From: Rhodococcus sp. NBC_00297
GTDB taxonomy: Bacteria > Actinomycetota > Actinomycetes > Mycobacteriales > Mycobacteriaceae
Direction of reading: 5' to 3'
Assembly: GCF_036173065.1 (NCBI RefSeq)
Contig: NZ_CP108041.1
Span: 3,165,001 to 3,229,000 of the forward strand
Length of the DNA stretch: 64,000 bases
Below are positions 53,049-62,063 of this stretch, one piece after another. The number at the start of each line of letters is the position of its first letter. Within the stretch, counting starts at the first letter, position 1. The translations under genes and the position numbers were made by a program. Under the pieces are notes generated by a model. It ran no database searches and was not told the origin of the DNA. It saw only the letters and a list, made by a program, of their open reading frames with translations.

Positions 53049-54023
53049 TTAGTACCCTGGCCCAACTATCTCAATGGCACCAATATTCGGGGGGAACTGA
53101 ATGCTCGCCGAACCCTCGATCATCTTTCGGTAACCCTCATCGACTGTCGGCGGGGGGAAGAGGCCGAAGGGGCTGAGGAGGAGACTGCTTCCTAGCCAGT
53201 CGAGCGCTTTCGCCAAAGGAATTCGGAACGCGCCTAGCGATATGCTCTGTTGAGATTCCGAGTGCCGTATTAGTAATCCGTGCTGCGCGTGTGGGCGCAA
53301 ATATACCGACGGTACTGCCGTCCGTAGATCAATAACTCTAGCGCCGCTAGTGTACTTGTCCAAGCCGGGTGTGAGTGCATTGTTGGCCTTGCTAATATTC
53401 AGGTCTACGCGCTTGACTCCATCAATGGTCGTGGTAATTAAGTAAACGTGGTCGTCACCGGACCGTGGTGTCTTCTTGACTATATGCGTGTATCGATCCG
53501 TGGTGACAAAATCGTGACACGCGAACCACAATGCTACCCAGATATTATCGACCACATCAATCCACCCTGTTTTTATTCCGTAATGTTGGAACAATGGTTC
53601 GACGGCATATCGACGCATTCCGGATGTCAGCAAAGAGGACCCGTTGCGGGAGTGGTCTCGGATGCGGGGGACCTGCTCAGGGCAGTTGGCTGCAGTATGA
53701 TGGTCATGCGTGCATCTCCACTCGTATATCGAAGCTATGAACTCGCTGAGTATTCTCGTCAAATTCGACGAATGGAGTTTCTTCTGTGAGCGATAGAGGC
53801 TGGGTAGCATTCGTCCGCCGTGTAGTTCTCCCTGGCCGCGGAGGTACGTGGCTCCTTCCTGTTGCGACTTGATGTACCCAATCGCTTGCACAAGTTGCGG
53901 AAGTTCATTGACTGAGAAAACGCCGATAGGCGATTGCGACTCGTCGAACTCCGCATCCATGCATATTTGGCCACCCCCTCCAATGCCTCTGTATTCCTTT
54001 TCTTGAAGCCATCGATATGTCAT
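53049..54023 (-). CDS. FRG-domain protein in a lower-GC patch
   Basis: A 324-residue protein. The FRG domain is clear: YLRGQGELHGGRMLPSLYRS, VEPLFQHYGIKTGWIDVVDNIWVALWFACHD and RPHAQHGLLIRHSE, containing the Phe/Arg/Gly pattern. Its biochemical activity is not established, though such genes recur in defence-rich islands. I choose the ATG giving MTYRW because AAGGA lies 5 nt upstream; ATG or TTG codons further up lack this. Codon use is distinctly less GC-biased than in the rest of the window, pointing to recent transfer. Confidence 0.78.
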   Translation of the reverse strand: MTYRWLQEKEYRGIGGGGQICMDAEFDESQSPIGVFSVNELPQLVQAIGYIKSQQEGATYLRGQGELHGGRMLPSLYRSQKKLHSSNLTRILSEFIASIYEWRCTHDHHTAANCPEQVPRIRDHSRNGSSLLTSGMRRYAVEPLFQHYGIKTGWIDVVDNIWVALWFACHDFVTTDRYTHIVKKTPRSGDDHVYLITTTIDGVKRVDLNISKANNALTPGLDKYTSGARVIDLRTAVPSVYLRPHAQHGLLIRHSESQQSISLGAFRIPLAKALDWLGSSLLLSPFGLFPPPTVDEGYRKMIEGSASIQFPPNIGAIEIVGPGY

Positions 54024-54460
54024 AATGATCCTTGATTTCATCCTGGTTGCCGTAGACTGAAAGCCTAGCAACTGCAGTGGCGTTCTTGCCGGAATATCGT
54101 CGCCGTCCCTGCGCTGATGTGCCGCCCGTCTGGCTACCGAGTGGTGCTCGTTCTTGGGAAGAGGCTAAGTGTTTCAGAGTCCCATGCTGGTGTTAAGGTG
54201 GTCGTGGGCGTTTCGCTGGACGATAGTACGCAGCGCCCATTCTGAGTAGCGACATGTTAGAAATTGACTGTGAGCGCTCCACCTAATAGTGGCTGGCGAA
54301 CGTCTCCTCGGTGCCTCGGTGCCTCGGTGCGAGGTGTGGGGTCTAGAACGGATGGCGAGTGTGAGGACTATGCCCGTCCGCGCTGGCACGTAGACAAACA
54401 GCTGGCCGCGCTGGCTGGATGCAGGCTCGATTGGCTTCTGCGGGCGCAGACGGTTGTTGA
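54024..54460. other. 437-bp gap without a recognisable gene in the acquired patch
   Basis: The region is mixed in composition, A+T-rich to about 54300 and GC-richer after. Short open frames occur on both strands but none has a ribosome-binding site or a recognisable product. It probably holds the FRG gene's promoter and the right junction of the acquired DNA. No integrase, terminal repeat or tRNA was seen. Confidence 0.5.
54306..54329. repeat. Three tandem 8-bp units CCTCGGTG
   Basis: Three exact direct repeats lie inside the gene-free part of the acquired patch, near its right end. Such a slip-prone tract may be a remnant of the junction. Confidence 0.9.
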
Positions 54461-54637
54461 CAAGTTCGTGAGGATCACGGCGTAACGGTGAAGGACGGTC
54501 GTGCGGTGACCGCCGAGGAGATCATCGCCCACGTCTCGGGTCGCATCGCCCCGTTCAAGATCCCCAAGCAGGTGCGGTTCATGGACGAATTGCCGCGTAA
54601 CCAGAGCGGCAAGCTGCTCAAGCGCGCGCTGAGGTGA
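54461..54637 (+). pseudogene. C-terminal remnant of an acyl-CoA synthetase (AMP-binding ligase)
   Basis: An open stretch after a stop at 54458-54460 encodes the last 50-58 residues of an AMP-forming acyl-CoA synthetase: VTAEEIIAHVSGRI, FKIPKQVRF and ELPRNQSGKLLKR, with the catalytic Lys of the C-terminal A10 motif. The N-terminal 450 or so residues are absent, and upstream DNA is the foreign patch. A GTG at 54488 could only start a 49-residue fragment. The gene was evidently cut by the acquired DNA. Confidence 0.85.
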
Positions 54638-54746
54638 TCGAACCGGCGTTCGGCGTGTTACCTGTGTGACTGGTGTGACTGGTGGTACTTCTGACACCGA
54701 GAGCTTCCGCGTGTCGCGGTAGCCGAATCGGTCGGGGAGTGCGGTC

Positions 54747-55862
54747 ATGCAGGTCGGTAGACGCGTTGCGCAGATTCTGTTGGTGGTGGCGACGGTGATC
54801 GCCACTCTGTCGGTGCCGACCGCGTCGGCGGCGAGTCCCTATGTCGGGCGTCAGGGCATCGGGCTCAACGGCATCGACTTCCGGAGCAGCTCGAGCGCTC
54901 AGCAGGCGCAGGCGACCCGGGTCGCGGGCACGGGCGCCAAGTGGGTCCGCATCGAGATCGACTGGTGGTACGTCCAGGACGGTGGGCCGACCGCCTACAA
55001 CTGGTCGGGTCCGGACGGTGCTATGGCGGCGGCCAAAGCGAAGTCCCTCAACGTCCTGCTGCTCATCCAGAAGACACCGCCGTGGGCTCGGACCACCAGC
55101 GACGGCAGCACACCGCCCACGAACCCGGACGACTACGCGACGTTCGCCGCCAAGGTCGTGAGCAGGTATGCGCCGCAGGGGGTTCGGTCGTTCGAGGTGT
55201 GGAACGAGCCGAACCTGTGGATGTTCTGGGCTGATCCGGTGACGGGTAAGCCGAATGTGCAGGGTTACGTCGATCTGCTGAAGGCGGCCTACCCGAAGAT
55301 GAAGGCCGCCACCACCAGCACCATCAGCATCGTGGCCGCCGGACTGTCTCCCTACGGCACCACGGGTCAGAGCCCGGAAGGGCACGCCGTCTCACCGATC
55401 ACCTACCTCGATCAGATGTACGACCTCGGCGCCGGACCGTACTTCGACGCCGTCGGCTGGCACCCGTACACCGCGCCCGCGTTGCCGAACGACACTGCCG
55501 ACTGGAACGCGTGGTCGCAGATGAGCGTCGACTTCACCAATCCCGACGGCACGATCTACCAGAAGAGCGCGCGCACGATCATGACCGAGAACGGCGACGC
55601 CGGGAAGCTCATCGTCATGACCGAGGCCGGCGCCGCCACTGCGGGCGACCCGAGCGTCAGCGAGCAGGTACAGGCGACGGCCTACCGACAGGCCGTCGAC
55701 AACCGCCTGTCCTACTCGTGGGCCGGGCCGATCTTCTTCTACGAGACCACAGACCGCGCCGCGATGACCGCGGTGAACCCCGACAAGGAGAACTACTTCG
55801 GGGTCTACCGCTCGAACGGGGTGGCCAAGCCGGCGGTGACCGTTCTCAAGAGCGTGCGCTGA
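54747..55862 (+). CDS. Secreted glycoside hydrolase (clan A, GH39/GH5-like)
   Basis: A 371-residue exported TIM-barrel glycosidase. A signal peptide (VAQILLVVATVIATLSVPTASAA) precedes an N-terminal region with WVRIEIDWWYVQ. The acid/base Glu is in FEVWNEPNLWMF and the probable nucleophile Glu in LIVMTEAGA, about 140 residues apart as in clan A. It is similar in layout to PslG-like and GH39 enzymes that trim exopolysaccharide or arabinan; substrate unknown. ATG start after GGGGAG. It converges with the Excalibur gene, with 2 bp between stops. Confidence 0.82.
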   Translation: MQVGRRVAQILLVVATVIATLSVPTASAASPYVGRQGIGLNGIDFRSSSSAQQAQATRVAGTGAKWVRIEIDWWYVQDGGPTAYNWSGPDGAMAAAKAKSLNVLLLIQKTPPWARTTSDGSTPPTNPDDYATFAAKVVSRYAPQGVRSFEVWNEPNLWMFWADPVTGKPNVQGYVDLLKAAYPKMKAATTSTISIVAAGLSPYGTTGQSPEGHAVSPITYLDQMYDLGAGPYFDAVGWHPYTAPALPNDTADWNAWSQMSVDFTNPDGTIYQKSARTIMTENGDAGKLIVMTEAGAATAGDPSVSEQVQATAYRQAVDNRLSYSWAGPIFFYETTDRAAMTAVNPDKENYFGVYRSNGVAKPAVTVLKSVR

Positions 55863-55864
55863 GC

Positions 55865-56446
55865 TCACTCACACCCGACGCCGTCTCCGTCGCGGTCCAG
55901 GTGCGAGCCGTAGCCGGGGTCGCCCACGCGGACGGGCGCCGCGCCGGCGTTCCGAGCCGCGGTGCAGTTCGTGTAGTACGTCGATCCGGACGACTCGGGA
56001 ACGACGGCCGGCGCGACGTACGGAGCCGGTGCGGGTACCGGCGCGACGAACGGCACGGGCGCCGGGACGTAGGCGCGGTCGACGTCCGGCACCTCGACGT
56101 ACGGGGTCTCGACGTACGGGGTCTCGACGTACGGCACCGTCGTGGTGGGCGGCGGTGCGTACACGGTGACGGTCTCGGGAGTGGTCGTGACGGCAGTGGT
56201 CGTCGACGTCGTGGTGGTCGGCCGCGGGGTGGTGGTCGTCGCGCGGGGAGTGGTGGTCGGTGCGGCCGACGTGGTGGTGAGGGTGGTCTGCGCGCTCGCG
56301 GCGACGGGTTCGGGTTCCTGCATCAGCCCCAGTCCGACGACGGACAGGCCCACGAAGGCGGCGACAGCGGCCGTGATCTTGCCCTTGTTGCCCTTCTTGC
56401 GGGCCTCGATGTGGGGCGGCTGGAACGGCGGCGGATACGCGGTCAT
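55865..56446 (-). CDS. Excalibur calcium-binding domain surface protein
   Basis: A 193-residue membrane-anchored or exported protein. A short cytoplasmic part rich in Lys and Pro precedes one hydrophobic helix (ITAAVAAFVGLSVVGLGLM). A Thr/Pro-rich linker with VETPY repeats follows, then a C-terminal Excalibur domain: YYTNCTAARNAGAAP and DRDGDGVGCE, an EF-hand-like calcium loop with two Cys. ATG start with GAGGA 5 nt upstream. Function of the family is surface-related but unclear. Confidence 0.85.
   Translation of the reverse strand: MTAYPPPFQPPHIEARKKGNKGKITAAVAAFVGLSVVGLGLMQEPEPVAASAQTTLTTTSAAPTTTPRATTTTPRPTTTTSTTTAVTTTPETVTVYAPPPTTTVPYVETPYVETPYVEVPDVDRAYVPAPVPFVAPVPAPAPYVAPAVVPESSGSTYYTNCTAARNAGAAPVRVGDPGYGSHLDRDGDGVGCE
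56094..56134. repeat. 15-bp tandem repeat in the Excalibur gene
   Basis: About 2.7 copies of TCGACGTACGGGGTC. On the minus strand they encode the VETPY repeats of the linker. Confidence 0.85.
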
Positions 56447-56544
56447 GCAGGTCCTCAGGTGAATGGCAGCAACGGGTCACACCACACGTCGCGCGGGGCG
56501 CGCGTCACGTTACAGGCTGGTCGGTTTCCGCTGGAACGCGCTGC

Positions 56545-57897
56545 TCAGGGCAGTGTGGTCAGAGTTCGGACCACGTCCGAAGAATGCAGGACATCGGTGA
56601 CCACGCGATCGATCCGCCCGGCATCCTCCGCGCCGACGAGCCGTTCGATCTTCTCCACTATCTGCGCGTGATCCAACGGGAAATGGTCGACGTCGCCCAC
56701 CGGATCCGGTGAACCGGCCGACACGGTCTCGCCGGAGACGAGAACGATGTCGACCTCCGCGGCGCGTCGGTCGGGCAGCAGCGCCGTGAGCGCGGGCGAC
56801 GACTCGACGTCCACCCGTGCGCTGAACTCCTCCGCCGCACGGAAGGTCGCGCTGCCGGGCGTCAGGGTCTCCACGTCGATGCTTCCGGCCACCACCGCGG
56901 CGGACACGACGAACGGCAGCGAGAACATCGCACCGAGCCGCGTCGAGGGGTGCCGACCGAACAGGGGTTCCGCCAGCGCGTGGGTGCGGACGCGCACGCT
57001 CGCGATGTCGGCGATATCCAGGTTCGTGCGCAGAGCCTGCACGATGTCGACGGCGGCGTGGGTGTAAGAGCAGCTGGCATGGCGCTTCGCGTACCCCTGA
57101 TCGAGGGCGAACGTGCCGTCCGGCGCGGGTGCGAGCTTGTCGGCATCGAGAGTGCCGACGATGTCCCCCAGAGTCGTCGCCGCCGCGCCGCTGTTGTGCA
57201 CCAGTCCTGCCGAGGACAACCGCGCGGCGTCGAGTCCCGCACGGACGGCGCCGCCGATCCACAGGTTCCGGGCGAAGTTGCCCGCGAGCACCACGGCCCA
57301 CGGTGCGACGTGCACGAGCGCGGTCGAGGCGTCGATCGCGGCCGCCGTGCGCTCGGCGTCGAGATCCCACACGACGGCAGCGGCGGCGGCGGCGCCGGTC
57401 GCTCCCCAGTGTCCGTGGGTGTGCCACTTCGGGTCGCGGGTCAATGCGGCACCGAAGCGGGTGGCCACCTCGTAACCGGCCACCACGGCGGCGACGAACC
57501 GGTCGCCCGACACCGGCTGTGCGCCGAGGCGGGCCGCTGCGACGGCGGCCGGAAGCACATGGGCGGCAGGGTGACCCGCCGCGTACTTGTTGCCCTCGTC
57601 CAGTTCGAGGCAGCACGAGGCGATCGCGTCCAGGTAGGCCGCCGTCTCCACGCCGGTGCGGGCGCCGCGACCGACGGTGGCCGTCGTGCCCGGTTCGGTT
57701 CGCCACCGCGTGAGAAGCGCGGTCAGTTCCGGTGTCCGCGCTCCCGCCAGGGTGACACCCAGAAGGTCGAGCAGCACGGTGCGGATCCGACTCTCGTACG
57801 CGGTACCGGTCGCGGGTAAGTCCACGCAGAAACGCGCCAGATCGTCGATGCGTAGTCGCACCTGTTCCGCTGAAAGGAACGTTACCGAGTCGGTCAT
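56545..57897 (-). CDS. MmgE/PrpD-family protein 1
   Basis: A 450-residue protein of the MmgE/PrpD fold, whose members include 2-methylcitrate dehydratase, cis-aconitate decarboxylase and iminodisuccinate epimerase. Visible family features are LLDLLGVTLAGARTPE, LELDEGNKYAAGHPAAHVLPAA and KRHASCSYTHAAVDIVQAL. The substrate cannot be assigned. It is divergent from the cyclase operon. A dyad resembling the putative IclR operator lies within its first 12 codons, so regulation with the neighbouring operon is likely. Confidence 0.85.
   Translation of the reverse strand: MTDSVTFLSAEQVRLRIDDLARFCVDLPATGTAYESRIRTVLLDLLGVTLAGARTPELTALLTRWRTEPGTTATVGRGARTGVETAAYLDAIASCCLELDEGNKYAAGHPAAHVLPAAVAAARLGAQPVSGDRFVAAVVAGYEVATRFGAALTRDPKWHTHGHWGATGAAAAAAVVWDLDAERTAAAIDASTALVHVAPWAVVLAGNFARNLWIGGAVRAGLDAARLSSAGLVHNSGAAATTLGDIVGTLDADKLAPAPDGTFALDQGYAKRHASCSYTHAAVDIVQALRTNLDIADIASVRVRTHALAEPLFGRHPSTRLGAMFSLPFVVSAAVVAGSIDVETLTPGSATFRAAEEFSARVDVESSPALTALLPDRRAAEVDIVLVSGETVSAGSPDPVGDVDHFPLDHAQIVEKIERLVGAEDAGRIDRVVTDVLHSSDVVRTLTTLP
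57864..57880. promoter_or_regulatory. Putative IclR operator, site D
   Basis: GTTCCGCTGAAAGGAAC is a dyad (GTTCC-N7-GGAAC) matching GTTCCGCTcAGCGGAAC at 14 of 17 positions. It lies 17-33 bases inside the MmgE/PrpD 1 coding start, a position suited to blocking transcription. Confidence 0.5.
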
Positions 57898-58007
57898 GCG
57901 ACAACGCTAGGACTGACGCTCGTGCTGGTCAATACATCTGCCGGACAAGATCAGGGCTGCTAGGGTCGGCATCGACAACAGTCAGGCACCCCGGTGTCTC
58001 CGGTGTC

Positions 58008-58024
58008 GATCCGCTCAGCGGAAC
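58008..58024. promoter_or_regulatory. Putative IclR operator, site A
   Basis: GATCCGCTCAGCGGAAC matches the inferred consensus at 16 of 17 positions and has a perfect CCGCTCAGCGG core. It lies 42 bp before the cyclase ATG in the gap shared with MmgE/PrpD 1. Confidence 0.6.
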
Positions 58025-58065
58025 AGTGCGCACCGTGAACCCAGTCCAGAGGAGAGAATCGAGCC

Positions 58066-58878
58066 ATGTCGGACAGACTTCTCGAGGCCGTCACGGCCGG
58101 TGTACGCACGGTCGATCTCGGACGCCAGCTGCGGGTCGGTATGCCGCAGTCGCCGAATCACCCGCAGTTCTGGCACACGCTTCCGCGTCGGCACGGCGAC
58201 ATGACCCGGTCGGACGGCGGCAGCGCCGCGAACGACATGATCACCACCGGAACGCATGTCGGCACCCATATCGACGCGCTCGCCCACGTCTCCCACGAGG
58301 GGAAGATGCATGGCGGTGTCGACGCGGCCGAGGCCGGTGTCGGCGGCAAGTACGTCGAGCTCGGTGTGCACACGATCGCGCCGATGATCCGCCGCGGCAT
58401 CCTGCTCGACATTCCGGCCGTGCGCGGAATCGAGCGGCTCGAGGGCGGCGACGAGATCACGGTCGACGACCTCGAGTCCGCCTGCGTCGCCCAGGGTGTC
58501 GAGGTGTCGGCCGGCGACGTCGTGCTGATCCGCAGTGGGTGGGCGCAGTTGTTCGACGAGGGTCAGCCCTATGTCGGTGGTCCGTCCGGGGTTCCCGGCG
58601 TCGGCGAGCCCGGCGCGCAGTGGCTCGCGTCCCGAGAGGTGCACGCTGCGGGCGCCGACACCATCGCCTTCGAACGCCTCGCGCCGGGCGGTGGCCACGC
58701 GCTGCTCCCCGCTCACCGAGTCCTGCTGGTGGAGAGCGGCATCTACATCATCGAGGCCCTCGATCTCGAGGAGCTCGCACGCACCCGGACGTACGAGTTC
58801 ACCTTCGTCCTGGTGCCGCTCAACATCTTCGGCGCCACGGGATCGCCGGTGCGCCCCCTCGCGGTGGTGTCGGCATGA
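58066..58878 (+). CDS. Cyclase-family (kynurenine formamidase-like) hydrolase
   Basis: A 270-residue metal-dependent hydrolase. TGTHVGTHIDALAHV carries the HxGTHxD metal motif of the family, which includes kynurenine formamidase and isatin hydrolase. VLIRSGWAQLF and TIAFERLAPGGGHALLPAHRVLLVESGIYIIEAL complete the fold. It probably opens an amide or ester ring in the pathway encoded here. ATG start with GGAGAG upstream; coupled by ATGA to the next gene. Confidence 0.87.
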   Translation: MSDRLLEAVTAGVRTVDLGRQLRVGMPQSPNHPQFWHTLPRRHGDMTRSDGGSAANDMITTGTHVGTHIDALAHVSHEGKMHGGVDAAEAGVGGKYVELGVHTIAPMIRRGILLDIPAVRGIERLEGGDEITVDDLESACVAQGVEVSAGDVVLIRSGWAQLFDEGQPYVGGPSGVPGVGEPGAQWLASREVHAAGADTIAFERLAPGGGHALLPAHRVLLVESGIYIIEALDLEELARTRTYEFTFVLVPLNIFGATGSPVRPLAVVSA

Positions 58879-60290
58879 CCGAGTCCACACTCGCCCGCAC
58901 GCTGGCGGAGTTCGCGGTGGAGCACTCGTTCGACGATCTGCCTGCCGACGTGGTGGACAGCATCGGGCTCCGCGTCCTCGACACGCTCGGGATCGCGATC
59001 GCGGCCACGGAACTCGACACCAGTGCGATGGCCACCGCGTGGGCGCGGGAGCAGGGCGGCCGGGCCGTCGCCTCGGCCGTCGGCGTGGAGGAGAACCTCC
59101 CGCCTACCCTCGCGGCCTTCGTCAACGGGGTGCTCGCGCACTCCCTCGACTTCGACGACACCCACCTGCCCTCGGTACTGCACCCCAGCGCGTCGGTGGT
59201 ACCGGCCGCACTCGCCGCGGCGCAGCAGCACGGTGCCTCCGGCCGGGACCTTGTGCGCGGCATTGCGATCGGCCTCGAGGTGTGTGTCCGCCTCGGCATG
59301 GCGGGTTTCGATCCGGAGACGAAGAACTCGGTGTTCTTCGAGAACGGGCAGCACGCCACGTCCATCTGTGGAGCCATGGGCGGTGCGGCCGCTGCCGCGG
59401 TGATCGGCGGCGCCTCGGCCGACGGCATCGTCGACACGCTCGGTATCGCGGCGTCGATGGCGGCCGGCATCATCGAGGCGAACCGCACCGGTGGCACGGT
59501 CAAGCGCATGCACTGCGGGTGGGCGGCGCACTCCGGCGTGTCCGCGGCCGGTCTCGCTCGGCACGGCATCACCGGACCGCCGACGGTGCTCGAGGGCAGG
59601 TTCGGATTCTTTCAGGCGTGGCTGCACCAGAGCGGACGCGCCGCCGAGATCACCGACGGCCTGGGCAGCACCTGGGCCGCGCCGGGTCTCTTCGTGAAGC
59701 CCTACCCGGCCAACCACTTCACGCACGCGGCTCTCGATGCGGCGGCGGCGTTGCGGAATCGGGGCATCACGCCCGCGGACGTCGAGCGGTTCGTCCTCGG
59801 TGTCCCCGCTGCCAACCTCCGGACCATCGGCGAACCCATCGAGGTCAAGCGCACCCCGCAGACCGGGTACATGGCTCAGTTCAGCGGACCCTACGCGGTG
59901 GCGGTGGGCATGCTCGGTGGCGGTGGACTCGGTGCGGTACTGGACGACTACACCGACGAGAAGGCCACGTCGACGGAGCGTCGCGACATCATGGCACGCG
60001 TCGACGTCGTCCCGGACGCACAGTGCGACGCCATCTTCCCGCACCAGTTCCCGGCCGTTCTCACGGCGCATCTCAGCGACGGCACCACCGTCGTCGAAGA
60101 GGTGTTGACCACGCGCGGCGGACCGGAGTGGCCGTTGTCGTTCGAGGACGTTCGAGCGAAGTTCACGGCCAACGTCGACGGCCTGCTGAGCGTGCAGGCA
60201 GCCGACGCCTTCGCAGCGCAGTGCGCCGGCCTCGCCGACCTCGAGGACCCGGGCGTGCTGTTCGATTCGATTCGTACTCTGGGGAATTAG
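58875..60290 (+). CDS. MmgE/PrpD-family protein 2
   Basis: A 471-residue MmgE/PrpD protein, only distantly like the first. GLRVLDTLGIAIAATELDT, VLAHSLDFDDTHLPSVLHPSASVVPAALAAA and KPYPANHFTHAALDAAAAL are the family segments. It may dehydrate, decarboxylate or epimerise a di- or tricarboxylate intermediate. It is co-translated with the cyclase gene and ends 4 nt inside the convergent lyase gene. Confidence 0.87.
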   Translation: MTESTLARTLAEFAVEHSFDDLPADVVDSIGLRVLDTLGIAIAATELDTSAMATAWAREQGGRAVASAVGVEENLPPTLAAFVNGVLAHSLDFDDTHLPSVLHPSASVVPAALAAAQQHGASGRDLVRGIAIGLEVCVRLGMAGFDPETKNSVFFENGQHATSICGAMGGAAAAAVIGGASADGIVDTLGIAASMAAGIIEANRTGGTVKRMHCGWAAHSGVSAAGLARHGITGPPTVLEGRFGFFQAWLHQSGRAAEITDGLGSTWAAPGLFVKPYPANHFTHAALDAAAALRNRGITPADVERFVLGVPAANLRTIGEPIEVKRTPQTGYMAQFSGPYAVAVGMLGGGGLGAVLDDYTDEKATSTERRDIMARVDVVPDAQCDAIFPHQFPAVLTAHLSDGTTVVEEVLTTRGGPEWPLSFEDVRAKFTANVDGLLSVQAADAFAAQCAGLADLEDPGVLFDSIRTLGN

Positions 60291-61111
60291 AGTCGGACGC
60301 GGGCCAGGATCTCCCGGGCGCCGCGGACCACGGCCTCGTCGACGAAGCGTCCGTCGTCGTCGACCGTGGGCCCACCGGCCGCCCGGTCGAACAGGTCGAC
60401 GAGGCGCTCGGCCCGGCGCACGTCGTCCGCCGCCGGTGTCAGGGCATCGTTGATCACGGGCACCTGACCGGGATGCACCGCGGTGCGGGAGCGGAAGCCC
60501 ATGTGCACGAAGTGCGCGGTAGTGGTGACGAATGCGTCGAGGTCGCGGAACTCGGTGGAGGTCGGTGCGATCGGCGCCTCCAGACCCGCTGCTGCGCAGC
60601 CGATCACGATGTCCGCGCGGATGGCGTCGACCACGTGCTCGGTGTCCGCCGCGCGGGTGATCCGCAGATCGGCCAGCAGGTCCACCTCGCCGATGCCGAC
60701 GGTCACCAAACGGGAACTGCTCGCCAGGTCGGTCAGGCCGCGCAGGGCGGCCGCGGTCTCCACCAGACCCACCATCGCGATGTCCGCGTCTCCGAGTCGC
60801 TCGTCCGCCTCCGCGAGGGAGGCCGCCCCGCACTTGGCCACGATGATCCCGGTGACGCCGGGTCGCGCCGCCGCGGCGAGGTCCTCGGCGAGGAACTCGG
60901 GTGTCACACGAACCCACACCTGCGCTCCACCGTCGCGCGGACGGTCCAGCCACTGCGCGACATCGCTTCTCGCCGTGTCCTTCTGCGCGAGTGGGACCGC
61001 GTCCTCGAGGTCGAGGATGACGGCGTCGGCCGGTCCCGAGACGGCCTTGTCGAACAAGGCGGGCTTCACGGCCGGCACGTAGAGGAACGAGCGCGGCAAG
61101 CGGCGGGTCAT
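60287..61111 (-). CDS. HpcH/HpaI aldolase / citrate lyase beta (CitE-like)
   Basis: A 274-residue TIM-barrel lyase. RSFLYVPAVKPALFDKAVSGPADAVILDLEDAVP is the CitE N-terminus with the substrate and Mg ligands; MVGLVETAAAL supplies the metal-binding Glu, and GFRSRTAVHPGQVPVIND ends the fold. It probably cleaves or condenses a malyl-like acid or CoA ester. It overlaps the iclR gene by 4 nt (ATGA) and the convergent MmgE/PrpD 2 gene by 4 nt. Confidence 0.87.
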   Translation of the reverse strand: MTRRLPRSFLYVPAVKPALFDKAVSGPADAVILDLEDAVPLAQKDTARSDVAQWLDRPRDGGAQVWVRVTPEFLAEDLAAAARPGVTGIIVAKCGAASLAEADERLGDADIAMVGLVETAAALRGLTDLASSSRLVTVGIGEVDLLADLRITRAADTEHVVDAIRADIVIGCAAAGLEAPIAPTSTEFRDLDAFVTTTAHFVHMGFRSRTAVHPGQVPVINDALTPAADDVRRAERLVDLFDRAAGGPTVDDDGRFVDEAVVRGAREILARVRL

Positions 61112-61908
61112 CGGGCGGCCCGCGCTTCGAGGCTCTGCGTGATCGCGCGCGCGGCGGCCAGCACCTGACCGGCGTGCGCGACGTGATCGTCGTCGGCGGT
61201 GGAGGAGTAGCGGAAGGCTGGTCCGGAGGAGCTGACCGAGCCGAGCACGTGGCCGGCCGCGTCGAAGAACGGGGCGGCGATGGAGGCGGCGCCGGTGTTG
61301 CGCTCGTTGATGGAGGTCCCGTAGCCGGTGTCTCTGATCTCCTGGAGCCGGGCCAGGAACGTCGTCTCGTCGGCGTCCGGAGCGCTTCCCCGCAGCTCCT
61401 CGAAGGCTTCGTGCGCGTAGTGCGGCGGAAGGAACGCGAGGATGGCGCGGCTCGAGGCGCCGGAGTGCAGCGGGTACTGCGGGCCGATCTCCACCACCAT
61501 CTTCACCTCCTGCGGGCTCTCGTACTGGTCCAGGTAGACCCGCCGATGCCCCACCAGGACGGACAGTGTCGCCGTCTCCAGCGTCTGAGCGCGCAGCCGC
61601 CGGAGGATCGGCGCGGCGATGGAACGGACGTCGAGCTGGCTCCATGCCTTCGTACCGAGTCCGATGGCCGCCGGGCCGAGGGAGTAGGTGGACTCGCCCG
61701 CCACCGGCTGCACGATCGAGCGCGATGCCAGGGACTGCAGGATCCGGTGCACCACAGCCTTGCTCAGGTCCAGGCGGCGCGCGAGCTCCGTGACTCCCAG
61801 TGCCCGGTCGGACTGCGCGAAGGACAGCAGGACGTCGGCCACCCGATCCGCCGATTCGGTTCCCGTCGACGCGGAGTCGGTGCCGGTCGAGCTGGTAGTT
61901 GCGGCCAT
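61108..61908 (-). CDS. IclR-family transcriptional regulator
   Basis: A 266-residue regulator. The N-terminal winged helix-turn-helix (about 25-85) reads VTELARRLDLSKAVVHRILQSLASRSIV. The C-terminal effector domain has VVEIGPQYPLHSGASSRAILAFL and GYGTSINERNTGAASIAAPFFDA, both typical of IclR. I choose the ATG with GGAAGG 8 nt upstream rather than the one six codons earlier. It is divergent from the binding-protein gene, and four matching dyads lie in this cluster's promoters, so it probably controls the whole cluster. Confidence 0.92.
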   Translation of the reverse strand: MAATTSSTGTDSASTGTESADRVADVLLSFAQSDRALGVTELARRLDLSKAVVHRILQSLASRSIVQPVAGESTYSLGPAAIGLGTKAWSQLDVRSIAAPILRRLRAQTLETATLSVLVGHRRVYLDQYESPQEVKMVVEIGPQYPLHSGASSRAILAFLPPHYAHEAFEELRGSAPDADETTFLARLQEIRDTGYGTSINERNTGAASIAAPFFDAAGHVLGSVSSSGPAFRYSSTADDDHVAHAGQVLAAARAITQSLEARAAR

Positions 61909-61954
61909 GGGGCCAACCTTCCACATTCGCTGAGTACGTGCGCGGCTTCGGCGC

Positions 61955-61970
61955 GTTCCGCTGAGCGAAC
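61955..61970. promoter_or_regulatory. Putative IclR operator, site B
   Basis: GTTCCGCTGAGCGAAC matches the consensus with one base missing in the right arm. It lies 47 bp upstream of the iclR ATG, fitting autoregulation. Confidence 0.55.
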
Positions 61971-62063
61971 CATACCCGTAACAAGAAAGTCATCAAAGAG
62001 CCTGTTCTGACCCAGTGATGCGTGTAATACTCAGTACTGCAGGGAATAGCCACCCACTAAGTG

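Noticed and set aside
52977..53195. Short plus-strand open frame at the edge of the acquired patch
   Set aside because: It is antisense to the FRG gene's 3' end, has no ribosome-binding site and no recognisable product.
54174..54485. Short open frames on both strands between the FRG gene and the synthetase remnant
   Set aside because: No start signals, no recognisable domains and weak codon bias; treated as a gene-free gap.
54741..56453. A 15-bp direct repeat, GCGGTCATGCAGGTC, at 54741-54755 and 56439-56453 flanking the glycosidase and Excalibur genes, like attachment sites
   Set aside because: Both copies lie at start codons and a match of this length is expected by chance in 64 kb of GC-rich DNA. 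There is no integrase, and composition does not change at the copies.
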